From an uncultured Oscillospiraceae bacterium (GTDB lineage: Bacteria; Bacillota; Clostridia; Oscillospirales; Oscillospiraceae): a stretch of 29,223 nucleotides of DNA. A program made the position numbers and the translations under genes. This document shows positions 23,425 through 29,223 of this stretch, piece by piece (the stretch's first letter is position 1; every line of letters starts with the position of its first letter). The stretch is from positions 1-29,223 of the forward strand of contig CAJUPW010000033.1 in NCBI GenBank assembly GCA_910588635.1, given 5' to 3'. The notes under the pieces were generated by a model. It made no database searches. It was not told the DNA's origin and saw only the letters and a list, made by a program, of their open reading frames with translations.

Positions 23425-23769
23425 TCAGCAGGTCTTGGTTGCTAATGTGATGCTGAAATCACTGCTGCCAGCGGTTCCGGTAACCACCAGGGAATAGGTC
23501 TGCCCCTTGGTGACCTGGCAGGTCCCCTCCACGGAAACCTTGGAGGTCCCGGAGGCGGGCCAGGAGGCGACCAGGGTGCTGCCCTGCCAGAGCTGAAGCT
23601 CAACGTCGAGCTCTTTGCCATAGTCGGATAGAGTGGTGGAGCAGGTGGCGGTGGTGCCGTTGAATGTCAATGAACCGTTAGGCCGGGGAGTCCGGGCCGG
23701 CGCCGCGTGGGCGGTCATCGTCATGACGAGAACCAGGACTGCGGCAAGCGCGCAAAGCCTCCGTTTCAT
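23425..23769 (-). CDS. Small secreted protein with beta-rich mature part
   Basis: Not recognised. 114 aa from the ATG at 23769, which follows AGGAGG by eight bases; the upstream in-frame GTG at 23778 overlaps the Shine-Dalgarno. Signal peptide to about residue 22 (MKRRLCALAAVLVLVMTMTAHA). Mature part has alternating polar and hydrophobic residues (GSLTFNGTTATCSTTLSDY, YSLVVTGTAGSSDFSITLATK) and two mid Cys plus a C-terminal Cys, typical of a compact beta-sandwich with disulfides. Located directly downstream of the probable anti-sigma gene and separated from it by an A/T tract and a hairpin that could hide the Shine-Dalgarno. Confidence 0.8.
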   Translation of the reverse strand: MKRRLCALAAVLVLVMTMTAHAAPARTPRPNGSLTFNGTTATCSTTLSDYGKELDVELQLWQGSTLVASWPASGTSKVSVEGTCQVTKGQTYSLVVTGTAGSSDFSITLATKTC

Positions 23770-23777
23770 AAAAATCA

Positions 23778-23816
23778 CCTCCTTCCTTTGTCACTTACCC
23801 TTAGTAACGAAGGAGG
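23778..23816 (-). promoter_or_regulatory. Hairpin that could mask the ribosome binding site
   Basis: On the minus strand CCTCCTTC (23809-23816) is complementary to GAAGGAGG (23778-23785), the Shine-Dalgarno of the gene starting at 23769. An inner imperfect stem (GTTACT / AGTGAC) extends the pairing. Such a structure can act as a translational switch or thermometer; this is inferred from pairing only. Confidence 0.5.
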
Positions 23817-23860
23817 GAGGCGATTTGGTTCACTTTGGAAAAAATTTTTTTAAAATTTTT

Positions 23861-24565
23861 TTATTTTGTCGAATCAGCTGGAGAAACGCTCTCCGCGATG
23901 CGCAGCATGGTCTCCCCGTCCAGAGAGGAATCAATACCGAAGTATATATGGGCCTGATCATCGAACCAGACCAGATTGTTGCTGTCCCGGCCGGTTTCGG
24001 GGTCCACCGACAGATACAGGTCGCCGGGCAGGCCGTTTACCGATACGGAGACCGGGGTCAGCTCCTGACCAGGGTAGGGAATTACTGCCATACCCGTCCC
24101 ATCCTGTATCCAGGTGGAGTCAACTGAAAAATAGTTGTCGTCCGGGCCTGTATAAAGGACCCAGGCGTTCCAGTTTTTAATGTCCCGTTCTGCCTCCACA
24201 AACCCCTCCGGAACCCAGGCGGGGAGGTAGAGGGGGACCGCCTCCTGCTGGTCAGGGCCGGCAAACCGATAGGAGAAAATGCCGTTTTCCCGCTGGGTCC
24301 TCAGCCAGGAGAGGAGGGAGGCGCGGGCGTCCATATCGACGCCCAGCCAGACGGAGACGCTCACCACCAGGGCCAGTCCGGCGGCCACAGTCCGCCGCAG
24401 GACGGGATGGCGGACCGGGCGGCCGGTGCGGAGGAGGGGCCGCATTTTGCGCAGGAAGCGGGGGGAGAAGTCGTGCTCACAGGCTTCCGGGGCTGGAAGT
24501 GAGCGGGCCAGAGCATAGCCGGCCTCGGCGGCGGCTTCCCGCAGCATGTCGTCGGTAATTGTCAC
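23861..24565 (-). CDS. Membrane-anchored DUF4367-type protein, probable anti-sigma factor
   Basis: 234 aa: a soluble N-terminal part of about 55 residues, one transmembrane segment (about 58-76, TVAAGLALVVSVSVWLGV) and an extracytoplasmic domain with LPAWVPEGF (about 114-122), GMAVIPYPGQ and a C-terminal DGETMLRIAESV, the layout of DUF4367 proteins commonly encoded with ECF sigma factors. The start overlaps the sigma factor stop (ATGA), implying fixed ratio and a partner role. By analogy the N terminus would hold the sigma factor at the membrane until an external signal is sensed. This is inferred, and no zinc-anti-sigma motif (HxxxCxxC) is seen. Confidence 0.8.
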   Translation of the reverse strand: MTITDDMLREAAAEAGYALARSLPAPEACEHDFSPRFLRKMRPLLRTGRPVRHPVLRRTVAAGLALVVSVSVWLGVDMDARASLLSWLRTQRENGIFSYRFAGPDQQEAVPLYLPAWVPEGFVEAERDIKNWNAWVLYTGPDDNYFSVDSTWIQDGTGMAVIPYPGQELTPVSVSVNGLPGDLYLSVDPETGRDSNNLVWFDDQAHIYFGIDSSLDGETMLRIAESVSPADSTK

Positions 24566-25089
24566 AGCATGACCCCCTCCTTTTCCAACAATTCCCTCAG
24601 CTTCTTTTTTGCCCGCTGGTCCAGACTGTGAGCCCCCTCATAGGAGAGCCCGAGCATGTCCGCGACCTCCTGATTGGAGTAGCCGCAGTGGTATTTCAGC
24701 AGGATAAACTGGCGATAGCGCGCAGGCAGTCTGGAAATGGCGGCGGCCAGCGGGCTGAGCTGAACAGCTTCCGTGTCCACCGGCAGTCCGGCGGTCTCAT
24801 CCTCCAGAGGGATGACGCGCTGTTTGGACTTGCGCCGGTAGATGTCAATCGCCTTGCGTTCAACTATAGTAACGACAAAGGACTGGGTTTTGGTGCACAC
24901 CGGAGAAGAAATTTTATGAATGTGCTCCGCAATGGAGATAAAGGACTGATGTACCGCGTCTTCCGCATCCGCACTGTTGTTTAAAATCCGGCTTGCAGCG
25001 TGGAACATCAGCCCTCTGTACCGCAGGTAGACCTGTTCCAGCTTTGCCTTGTCGGAATCATCCGGCAGCATCTCAAGATAAACTAACAT
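24562..25089 (-). CDS. ECF-type RNA polymerase sigma factor
   Basis: 175 aa. Region 2 (about 17-85) has FHAASRILNNSADAEDAVHQSF, the usual ECF core-binding and -10 region; region 4 (about 112-170) has AISRLPARYRQFILLKYHCGYSNQEVADMLG, a helix-turn-helix for the -35 element. The start MLVYLEML matches the N terminus common in clostridial relatives. Only 12 bases after the PPOX gene and overlapping the anti-sigma-like gene, so DUF4364, PPOX, sigma and the DUF4367 gene form one transcript by spacing. Target promoters are unknown; the downstream secreted and membrane protein genes are the first candidates. Confidence 0.92.
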   Translation of the reverse strand: MLVYLEMLPDDSDKAKLEQVYLRYRGLMFHAASRILNNSADAEDAVHQSFISIAEHIHKISSPVCTKTQSFVVTIVERKAIDIYRRKSKQRVIPLEDETAGLPVDTEAVQLSPLAAAISRLPARYRQFILLKYHCGYSNQEVADMLGLSYEGAHSLDQRAKKKLRELLEKEGVML

Positions 25090-25101
25090 TCAGGGCTTCG
25101 G

Positions 25102-25572
25102 CTACTTTTCCGGCTTCTCCTTGCCGGTGATCTCCTCTATATGGACCTTCCACACGGCGGTAACGTCCAGGCTCTTCTCAATGGCGGCCTCAAAGCCGGC
25201 CATATGCTCCGGGGTGACCTTCCGGCACAGGGCCCGGAGGGCCTCTGTCTTTTCGCCGGGGTCATTGACCTCGCCGGCCGTCCCGGTGACAATGGCGGAC
25301 TGGAAATAGGTGGTGTACTCAGCCGGGGACTCGAACGCGGGCCGGTCCTCCCCCACAAAGGTGACGCACACCCGGGGGAAGCGGCGCATCAGATCAATTT
25401 TCCGTCCTTCGCGGGCGCAGTGGAAGTAGAGCTCGTCCCCCGTCCGCACAAAGGACAGTGGGAGGCAGTAGGGGGCGGCCTCCCCGGTGGACAGGGCCAT
25501 CACCCCGTGGGTGCAGCGGTCAATGAGGGCCAGGGAAAATTCCCGGCCCCGGGCGCGGTCGCTTCTTCTCAT
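25102..25572 (-). CDS. PPOX-family flavin-binding protein, second copy
   Basis: 156 aa, same split-barrel family as 1514-2020: HGVMALSTGEAAPYCLPLSF, ELYFHCAREGRKIDLM and PAEYTTYFQSAIVTG. The two proteins share the TTYF.SAIV core but are clearly divergent, with lower overall identity. Probable FMN- or similar cofactor-binding reductase or nitro-compound-related protein in the cytoplasm. Its ATG overlaps the stop of the DUF4364 gene by four bases (ATGA), so it is translated from the same message. Confidence 0.85.
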   Translation of the reverse strand: MRRSDRARGREFSLALIDRCTHGVMALSTGEAAPYCLPLSFVRTGDELYFHCAREGRKIDLMRRFPRVCVTFVGEDRPAFESPAEYTTYFQSAIVTGTAGEVNDPGEKTEALRALCRKVTPEHMAGFEAAIEKSLDVTAVWKVHIEEITGKEKPEK

Positions 25573-26114
25573 TTGTTTTCCTCCTCCGCTTTCTCCGACC
25601 CGTCCAGCAGGCGGGTGATGCCCATGTAAAGGGCGGAGGGGTCCCGGTCAAAGACGGCCGCCCAGCCCTCCGCCTGCTCCCGCCCAGAGGCCAGCAAGGC
25701 GACGTGGAGCAGAGGGGAGGCGTCGTCCTCCAGGGTGAGGCACAGGGTAGCGGTGCCGTCCTCCCGGTCGATGATCTGGGTGCGGACCTGGGACTCCCGC
25801 CGCAGGGCTTCGTTCACCTGGAGCAGGTTGTCGTCGCAGTGCCGGCGCACCGAGGGGGGCAGGCTGCTCTCACAAATCCGGCTGTTGCGCCGGCCCTTGT
25901 CGGTGATGGCGTAGCGTTCGCCCTCCTTCGTCAGCTGGCCGGTGGCCGTCATGTGGTCCACCGCCTGGGTGAGGGAGAAATAGTCCACCCCCGCGTCGCA
26001 CAGAGCCAGCTCAAACAGCTGTAAAAAGGTGATGGGACCGGCGGCCCGGGCCATGATGTAGAGAACCAGCAGCTTCAAGTCCAGGTCGTCCTGGATAAAT
26101 CCGATAGGGGGCAT
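25569..26114 (-). CDS. DUF4364-family protein
   Basis: 181 aa. Family core at the N terminus: FIQDDLDLKLLVLYIMARAAGPITFLQLFELAL, which looks like a winged helix (about 5-75, with LTKEGERYAITDKG as the wing). The C-terminal half (about 105-170) is a small alpha/beta domain. DUF4364 proteins are widespread in clostridia and are probably DNA-binding regulators, but no member has a defined role known to me. Shine-Dalgarno GGAAGGAG. First gene of the sigma-factor unit. Confidence 0.88.
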   Translation of the reverse strand: MPPIGFIQDDLDLKLLVLYIMARAAGPITFLQLFELALCDAGVDYFSLTQAVDHMTATGQLTKEGERYAITDKGRRNSRICESSLPPSVRRHCDDNLLQVNEALRRESQVRTQIIDREDGTATLCLTLEDDASPLLHVALLASGREQAEGWAAVFDRDPSALYMGITRLLDGSEKAEEENK

Positions 26115-26288
26115 GGCGGAGCTCCTTCCTTACAGGTCGTGCCCCTATTATAGACCCGGAACGGAAAAAGGGCAAGAGAAAAACTGCCTGGCCCTCACCA
26201 AAACCCGCCTGACACATAAGATGTGTTGTAAGCAAAACCCTTACCGGGCGTCAGACGCCCTGACCATCCAAATCTAGGAGGGAATTCT
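26115..26288. other. Divergent intergenic region
   Basis: 174 bp between divergent genes. It holds two short palindromes, ACACAT-AAG-ATGTGT (about 26213-26227) and GGGCGT-CAG-ACGCCC (about 26247-26261), any of which could be operators or leader hairpins for the cysteine-rich protein. No consensus housekeeping promoter was recognised. Confidence 0.4.
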
Positions 26289-27113
26289 ATGCCAGAAAAG
26301 GTCGTGCCCGGCCCCGTCTGTGACGATCGCAGTATCCGGGAGGCCGTGTGCATACACACGAAAAAGATCTTTGACTCGTGCCGAGACAAGGACTGCGTCG
26401 AGGATCTGAGAGTTTACCCCACCCGCTGTTCTCAGGAGGTAATCGACCGGGCCCAGTCCATCAAGGCCGGGACCGCCGAGCTGCTGTACGCGTACATTGA
26501 TGTGGAGCCGGTCACCTTCAACCGGGGCTTCTTTACCGTGGATGTGCGGTACTTCTACCGCATCACAGCCGATGCCTTTGTGGGGGCGGCCCGCCCCATC
26601 CAGGTCTGCGGCCTGGCCGTGTTCAGTAAGCGGGTCGTGCTCTTCGGCAGCGAGAGCGGCTCCAAGAGCTTTACCTCCGACGGGGGCGAGTGCCAGGTGC
26701 AGTGCGTACCCCAGTCCAACCTGCCCACCGCGGTGGTGGAGGCGGTGGACCCCCTGATCCTCAGTCTGAAGCTGGTGGATGTGTGCGAGTGCCGCCCCTG
26801 CGACTGCGGCTGCCTGGATATCCCCCCGGCGGTGGCCGCCTGCTTCGGCGACGAGCTGGTGACCGGCGGCGACCAGCATCGGATCTTTGTCTCCCTGGGC
26901 CAGTTCTCTATTATCCGCCTGGAGCGGGATACCCAGCTGCTCATCCCCGTCTACGACTACTGCATCCCCACCAAGGACTGCAGCTGCGGAGATGACAACT
27001 GCCAGGAGGACCCCTGTGACATGTTCCGCTGCGTCCAGTTCCCCATGGACGAATTTTTCCCGCCCAATACCATCACCACCACCAGCAGCGCCAGCGGATG
27101 CTGCCAGCGCTGA
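26289..27113 (+). CDS. Cysteine-rich conserved clostridial protein, function unknown
   Basis: 274 aa with 22 Cys. The N-terminal part PGPVCDDRSIREAVCIHTKKIFDSC and RDKDCVEDLRVYPTRC, a beta-rich middle (about 65-120), a Cys cluster at about 170-180 (CECRPCDCGC) and a C-terminal cluster (KDCSCGDDNCQEDPC, then CC near the end). No signal peptide or membrane segment. Clostridial genomes often carry proteins of this look. Cys-rich composition and spacing are compatible with a disulfide-linked spore-coat or exosporium protein or with metal binding; neither is shown. The ATG follows AGGAGG by seven bases, and a strong terminator follows, so it is monocistronic. Confidence 0.8.
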   Translation: MPEKVVPGPVCDDRSIREAVCIHTKKIFDSCRDKDCVEDLRVYPTRCSQEVIDRAQSIKAGTAELLYAYIDVEPVTFNRGFFTVDVRYFYRITADAFVGAARPIQVCGLAVFSKRVVLFGSESGSKSFTSDGGECQVQCVPQSNLPTAVVEAVDPLILSLKLVDVCECRPCDCGCLDIPPAVAACFGDELVTGGDQHRIFVSLGQFSIIRLERDTQLLIPVYDYCIPTKDCSCGDDNCQEDPCDMFRCVQFPMDEFFPPNTITTTSSASGCCQR

Positions 27114-27116
27114 GAG

Positions 27117-27158
27117 CAACAAACGATCCCGTGCCGTCAGGTACGGGATCGTTTGTTG
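27117..27158. terminator. Convergent terminator
   Basis: 19-bp stem (27117-27135 with 27140-27158, one wobble pair) and a 4-nt loop between the Cys-rich gene (plus) and the MATE gene (minus). Confidence 0.85.
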
Positions 27159-27170
27159 AGAATACAGGTT

Positions 27171-28502
27171 CTAAAGGTAATGATAGCGCTTCCGATACCG
27201 CCAGATGAGTCCCGCTGCCACGGCGGCGCCCATTCCGTCGGCTACGACCACAGCCAGCCAGATACCGTCCAGGTCCAGCGCCAGAGGGAGGAGCAGCGCC
27301 ATTCCGCCCCGAAACAGGAAGGTGCGCAGGAAGGAAATCAGTGCGGACACGCCGCCGTTGCACAGGGCGGTAAAGAAGGCGGAGCCATAGATGCCGAAGC
27401 CTACAAAAAAGTAGCTCAGGGCGAAGATGCGGAAGCCGTGGACCGTCATCTCCAGCAGCTCGGGGCTGTATCCCACGAAGGCCGCGGACAGGGGTCGGGA
27501 CAGCGCCTCGGACAAGGCCACCATGGCAAGGGAGGCCAGCGTAATTACCGTCATGCTTTTGCGAAAGACGTTTTTCAGCTCCTCCCGGTTGTCCGCCCCA
27601 AAGTGGAAGCTGACAATAGGCCCGCTGCCCATGGAGAAGCCCAGAAAGACGGCGGCGAAGGCGAAATCCACATACATCATCACCGAGTAGGCCGCCACAC
27701 CAAACTCCCCGATGATGCGCATGAGCTGGAGATTGAACAGGATGCTGACCACCGAGGCGGACAGGTTGCTCATCAGCTCGGAGGAGCCGTTGGTACAGGC
27801 GTTTTTCAGTTCCCGCCAATAGAGCCGGGTCCGGCAAAGCCGCAAGGCTCCTCTGGAGGGTCTGAGGAAGTACAGCAGAGGGAGCAGCCCGCCCACGGCG
27901 TAGCTGAGCACCGTCCCCCAGGCCGCCCCGGCGACGCCCATGTTCAGCGGGCCGATGAGAACATAGTCCATGATTATGTTGGTGGCTCCGGCGGCCAGAG
28001 AGAAGAACAGGCCTGTTTTGGGCAGTTCGGCGGTGACGAAAAAGACCTGAAAGGCCACTTGGAGCATGAATACCACGCTGCCTCCCAGCAGGACGCGGCC
28101 GTAGGCAATACAGTCGTCCATCAGCAGGTCGCTGCTTCCCGCCAGCCGGGCGATGGGCCGGATGAGCAGTGCGCCTCCTATGGAGAATACCGTCCCCAGC
28201 CCCAGCACCACCAGAACGATCATAGAGAAGTAGCGGTTAGCCAGCTCGGCTTTACCCTCGCCCATAGTGCGGGCCACCACGGCGCTGCCGCCGGAACCCA
28301 GCATGAAGCCGGCGGCGGACAGGATCATGGACACGGGGAAAATGATATTTACCGCCGACAATGCGTTCTGTCCCACCAGATTGGAGACAAACAGGCCGTC
28401 TACCACGCTGTAGATAGAAGTGAAGATCATCATGATAATAGAGGGCAAAGTAAAGCGGAGCAGCTTGCCGTATGTGAAGTGGTCGGAAAGTTTGATCTGC
28501 AT
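27171..28502 (-). CDS. MATE-family multidrug exporter
   Basis: 443 aa with twelve hydrophobic segments in two repeats of six. MATE features: the N-terminal half FTLPSIIMMIFTSIYSVVDG, VGQNALSAVNIIFPVSM and the GSGGSAVVARTMGEG loop; the repeated motif in the second half SMGSGPIVSFHFGADN. Exports cationic compounds or drugs by Na+ or H+ antiport. Begins six bases after the MarR stop with AGGAGG inside the end of that gene. Local repression by the upstream MarR protein is likely. Confidence 0.94.
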   Translation of the reverse strand: MQIKLSDHFTYGKLLRFTLPSIIMMIFTSIYSVVDGLFVSNLVGQNALSAVNIIFPVSMILSAAGFMLGSGGSAVVARTMGEGKAELANRYFSMIVLVVLGLGTVFSIGGALLIRPIARLAGSSDLLMDDCIAYGRVLLGGSVVFMLQVAFQVFFVTAELPKTGLFFSLAAGATNIIMDYVLIGPLNMGVAGAAWGTVLSYAVGGLLPLLYFLRPSRGALRLCRTRLYWRELKNACTNGSSELMSNLSASVVSILFNLQLMRIIGEFGVAAYSVMMYVDFAFAAVFLGFSMGSGPIVSFHFGADNREELKNVFRKSMTVITLASLAMVALSEALSRPLSAAFVGYSPELLEMTVHGFRIFALSYFFVGFGIYGSAFFTALCNGGVSALISFLRTFLFRGGMALLLPLALDLDGIWLAVVVADGMGAAVAAGLIWRYRKRYHYL

Positions 28503-28508
28503 AGAAGA

Positions 28509-28970
28509 TTATTCCTCCTGAGAATGTTGAAAAATTTCCTCCGATTCCTGGAGCAGGAGGAGCAAATATTTGCGTTCCAGGGCCAGCAGGCCGGCCCGTT
28601 CCGCCTCGGTCAGACCGAGGAAGGCCCGCTCCTCCGCCTCCAGCACCGGGCGGACGGTGTGGGCGGCCAGATCGTTCCCCCGGGCGGTGAGGCGGAGAAA
28701 CTTTTTTCGTCCCGGGCCGCCGGTGAGCTGAATATATCCCTCCTGCTCCAGCTGCTTCAAGCCGGAGTTGACCGTCTGCTTGCTGAGGGACAGATAGCCG
28801 CACAGCTCCGCCTGGGTGACGGGCCCCTGAGATGCCTCCAGGACATATAAGATCCAAAGGGCTGAGTCGGCAAGACCGAAGTGCCGGGCCAGACGGCGGT
28901 ACAGACCGTCCTCCTCCTTGTGCAGCCGGCAGGCCTTCTGATTAAATTGTGAAAAGGTGAGTTTCTCCAT
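28509..28970 (-). CDS. MarR-family transcriptional repressor
   Basis: 153 aa from the ATG at 28970 (AAGGGA upstream, weak); the frame extends to 29162 but the extra part covers the promoter. Winged helix-turn-helix at about 45-105: GPVTQAELCGYLSLSKQTVNSGLKQLEQEGYIQLT, then the wing RKKFLRLTARG. Flanking helices form the dimer. MarR proteins of this kind respond to phenolic or drug ligands and repress their own operon and an efflux pump, here the MATE gene. Two palindromes cover the promoter. Confidence 0.9.
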   Translation of the reverse strand: MEKLTFSQFNQKACRLHKEEDGLYRRLARHFGLADSALWILYVLEASQGPVTQAELCGYLSLSKQTVNSGLKQLEQEGYIQLTGGPGRKKFLRLTARGNDLAAHTVRPVLEAEERAFLGLTEAERAGLLALERKYLLLLLQESEEIFQHSQEE

Positions 28971-28993
28971 AGCGGTCCCTTCTGAAAAAGAAT

Positions 28994-29007
28994 GTCCGAA
29001 ACCGGAC
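28994..29007. promoter_or_regulatory. MarR operator, downstream copy
   Basis: GTCCG-AAAC-CGGAC, 5-bp arms. It lies just downstream of the -10 box, within the transcribed leader of marR. Similar word to the second copy at 29020-29033. Confidence 0.6.
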
Positions 29008-29013
29008 TTTTGT

Positions 29014-29042
29014 AGTATAATCCGATTTCGGACTTGTGTCAA
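29014..29042 (-). promoter_or_regulatory. marR-MATE promoter with embedded operator
   Basis: On the minus strand a consensus TTGACA (29037-29042), 17-bp spacer and TATACT (29014-29019). The spacer holds the palindrome TCCGA-TT-TCGGA (29021-29032), the second operator copy. A repressor bound here would block RNA polymerase directly. Confidence 0.85.
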
Positions 29043-29094
29043 GAGGGACTTTCCGGGCCACTGGCCGGAATAACAAAAATCTTCAAAATTTTTG

Positions 29095-29123
29095 TTGACA
29101 AACGCCGCGGTTTCTGCTAAGAT
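29095..29123 (+). promoter_or_regulatory. tRNA promoter
   Basis: TTGACA (29095-29100), 17-bp spacer, TAAGAT (29118-29123), preceded by an A/T-rich tract like an UP element. Confidence 0.85.
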
Positions 29124-29128
29124 ATCAC

Positions 29129-29162
29129 TTGCGTTGAGCGGGGATGCCTTGCTGAGACGCAA
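29129..29162 (+). other. Leader stem before the tRNA
   Basis: TTGCGT (29129-29134) pairs with ACGCAA (29157-29162), enclosing a G-rich loop. It would bring together the 5' end of the transcript close to the tRNA start and may aid processing. Confidence 0.35.
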
Positions 29163-29167
29163 AAAAT

Positions 29168-29223
<56 letters not shown>

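Noticed and set aside
26213..26227. Possible sporulation sigma (E or K) promoter CATAAGAT before the Cys-rich gene
   Set aside because: The -10-like word lies inside a short palindrome and no suitable -35 element is at the proper distance, so the match is probably chance.
27153..28850. 565-codon open frame on the plus strand
   Set aside because: Antisense to the MATE and MarR genes; low-complexity His/Gln/Gly composition and no recognisable domain.

Overview
The window reads as a chromosomal segment of a GC-rich, anaerobic, spore-former-type Clostridium relative, most like the Oscillospiraceae (Flavonifractor/Lawsonibacter/Pseudoflavonifractor type). This is an inference. It rests on a leucine-type T-box leader, Gram-positive AGGAGG ribosome binding sites, a DUF4364 protein, a TnpW-type transposon remnant, the split leuA / leuCD...leuB arrangement and a tRNA-Ala with its own strong promoter. 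No taxonomic marker is complete enough for a firmer call.

Layout. (1) 1-1500: 3' part of a large serine recombinase, probably the end of an integrated element. (2) 1514-2020: a flavin-binding PPOX (NimA-like) protein. (3) 2117-10718, all on the minus strand: in transcription order an M20 metallopeptidase, a ROK repressor, then livK-livH-livM-livG-livF and a degenerate M24 (creatinase-type) hydrolase. Similar A/T-rich palindromes lie before the M20 gene and before livK, so one ROK protein may control uptake and hydrolysis of a peptide-like or modified amino-acid substrate. (4) 10939-11376: a small two-helix membrane protein with a strong terminator. (5) 11380-12450: a decayed mobile-element remnant with a short ORF, nested inverted repeats and a tnpW gene lacking its start codon. 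It ends inside the leucine promoter. (6) 12447-18935: promoter, T-box leader, leuA, a divergent Crp/Fnr regulator, leuC-leuD, two small non-leucine genes (one looks like an NTF2-fold immunity protein) and leuB. (7) 19051-21860: purB and an AI-2E/PerM-type transporter.

(8) 21866-26114, minus strand: DUF4364 protein, PPOX protein, ECF sigma factor and a membrane-anchored DUF4367-type (probable anti-sigma) protein, followed by two small secreted proteins and two small four-helix membrane proteins. The membrane-protein genes share an identical C-terminal tail and a downstream GC hairpin. One of them and one secreted-protein gene share a nearly identical 47-bp leader. This AT-richer, partly duplicated cassette is the best candidate for an undescribed system. 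(9) 26289-27113: a cysteine-rich protein of unknown role. (10) 27171-28970: MATE exporter and MarR repressor, with the promoter covered by two palindromes. (11) 29095-29223: promoter and 5' part of tRNA-Ala(GGC).

The Liv/M20/M24/ROK block looks like a scavenging regulon. The leucine block is controlled in part by tRNA charging. The sigma/anti-sigma block may drive a cell-surface response whose outputs are the secreted and membrane proteins; that last link is inferred from gene order only.
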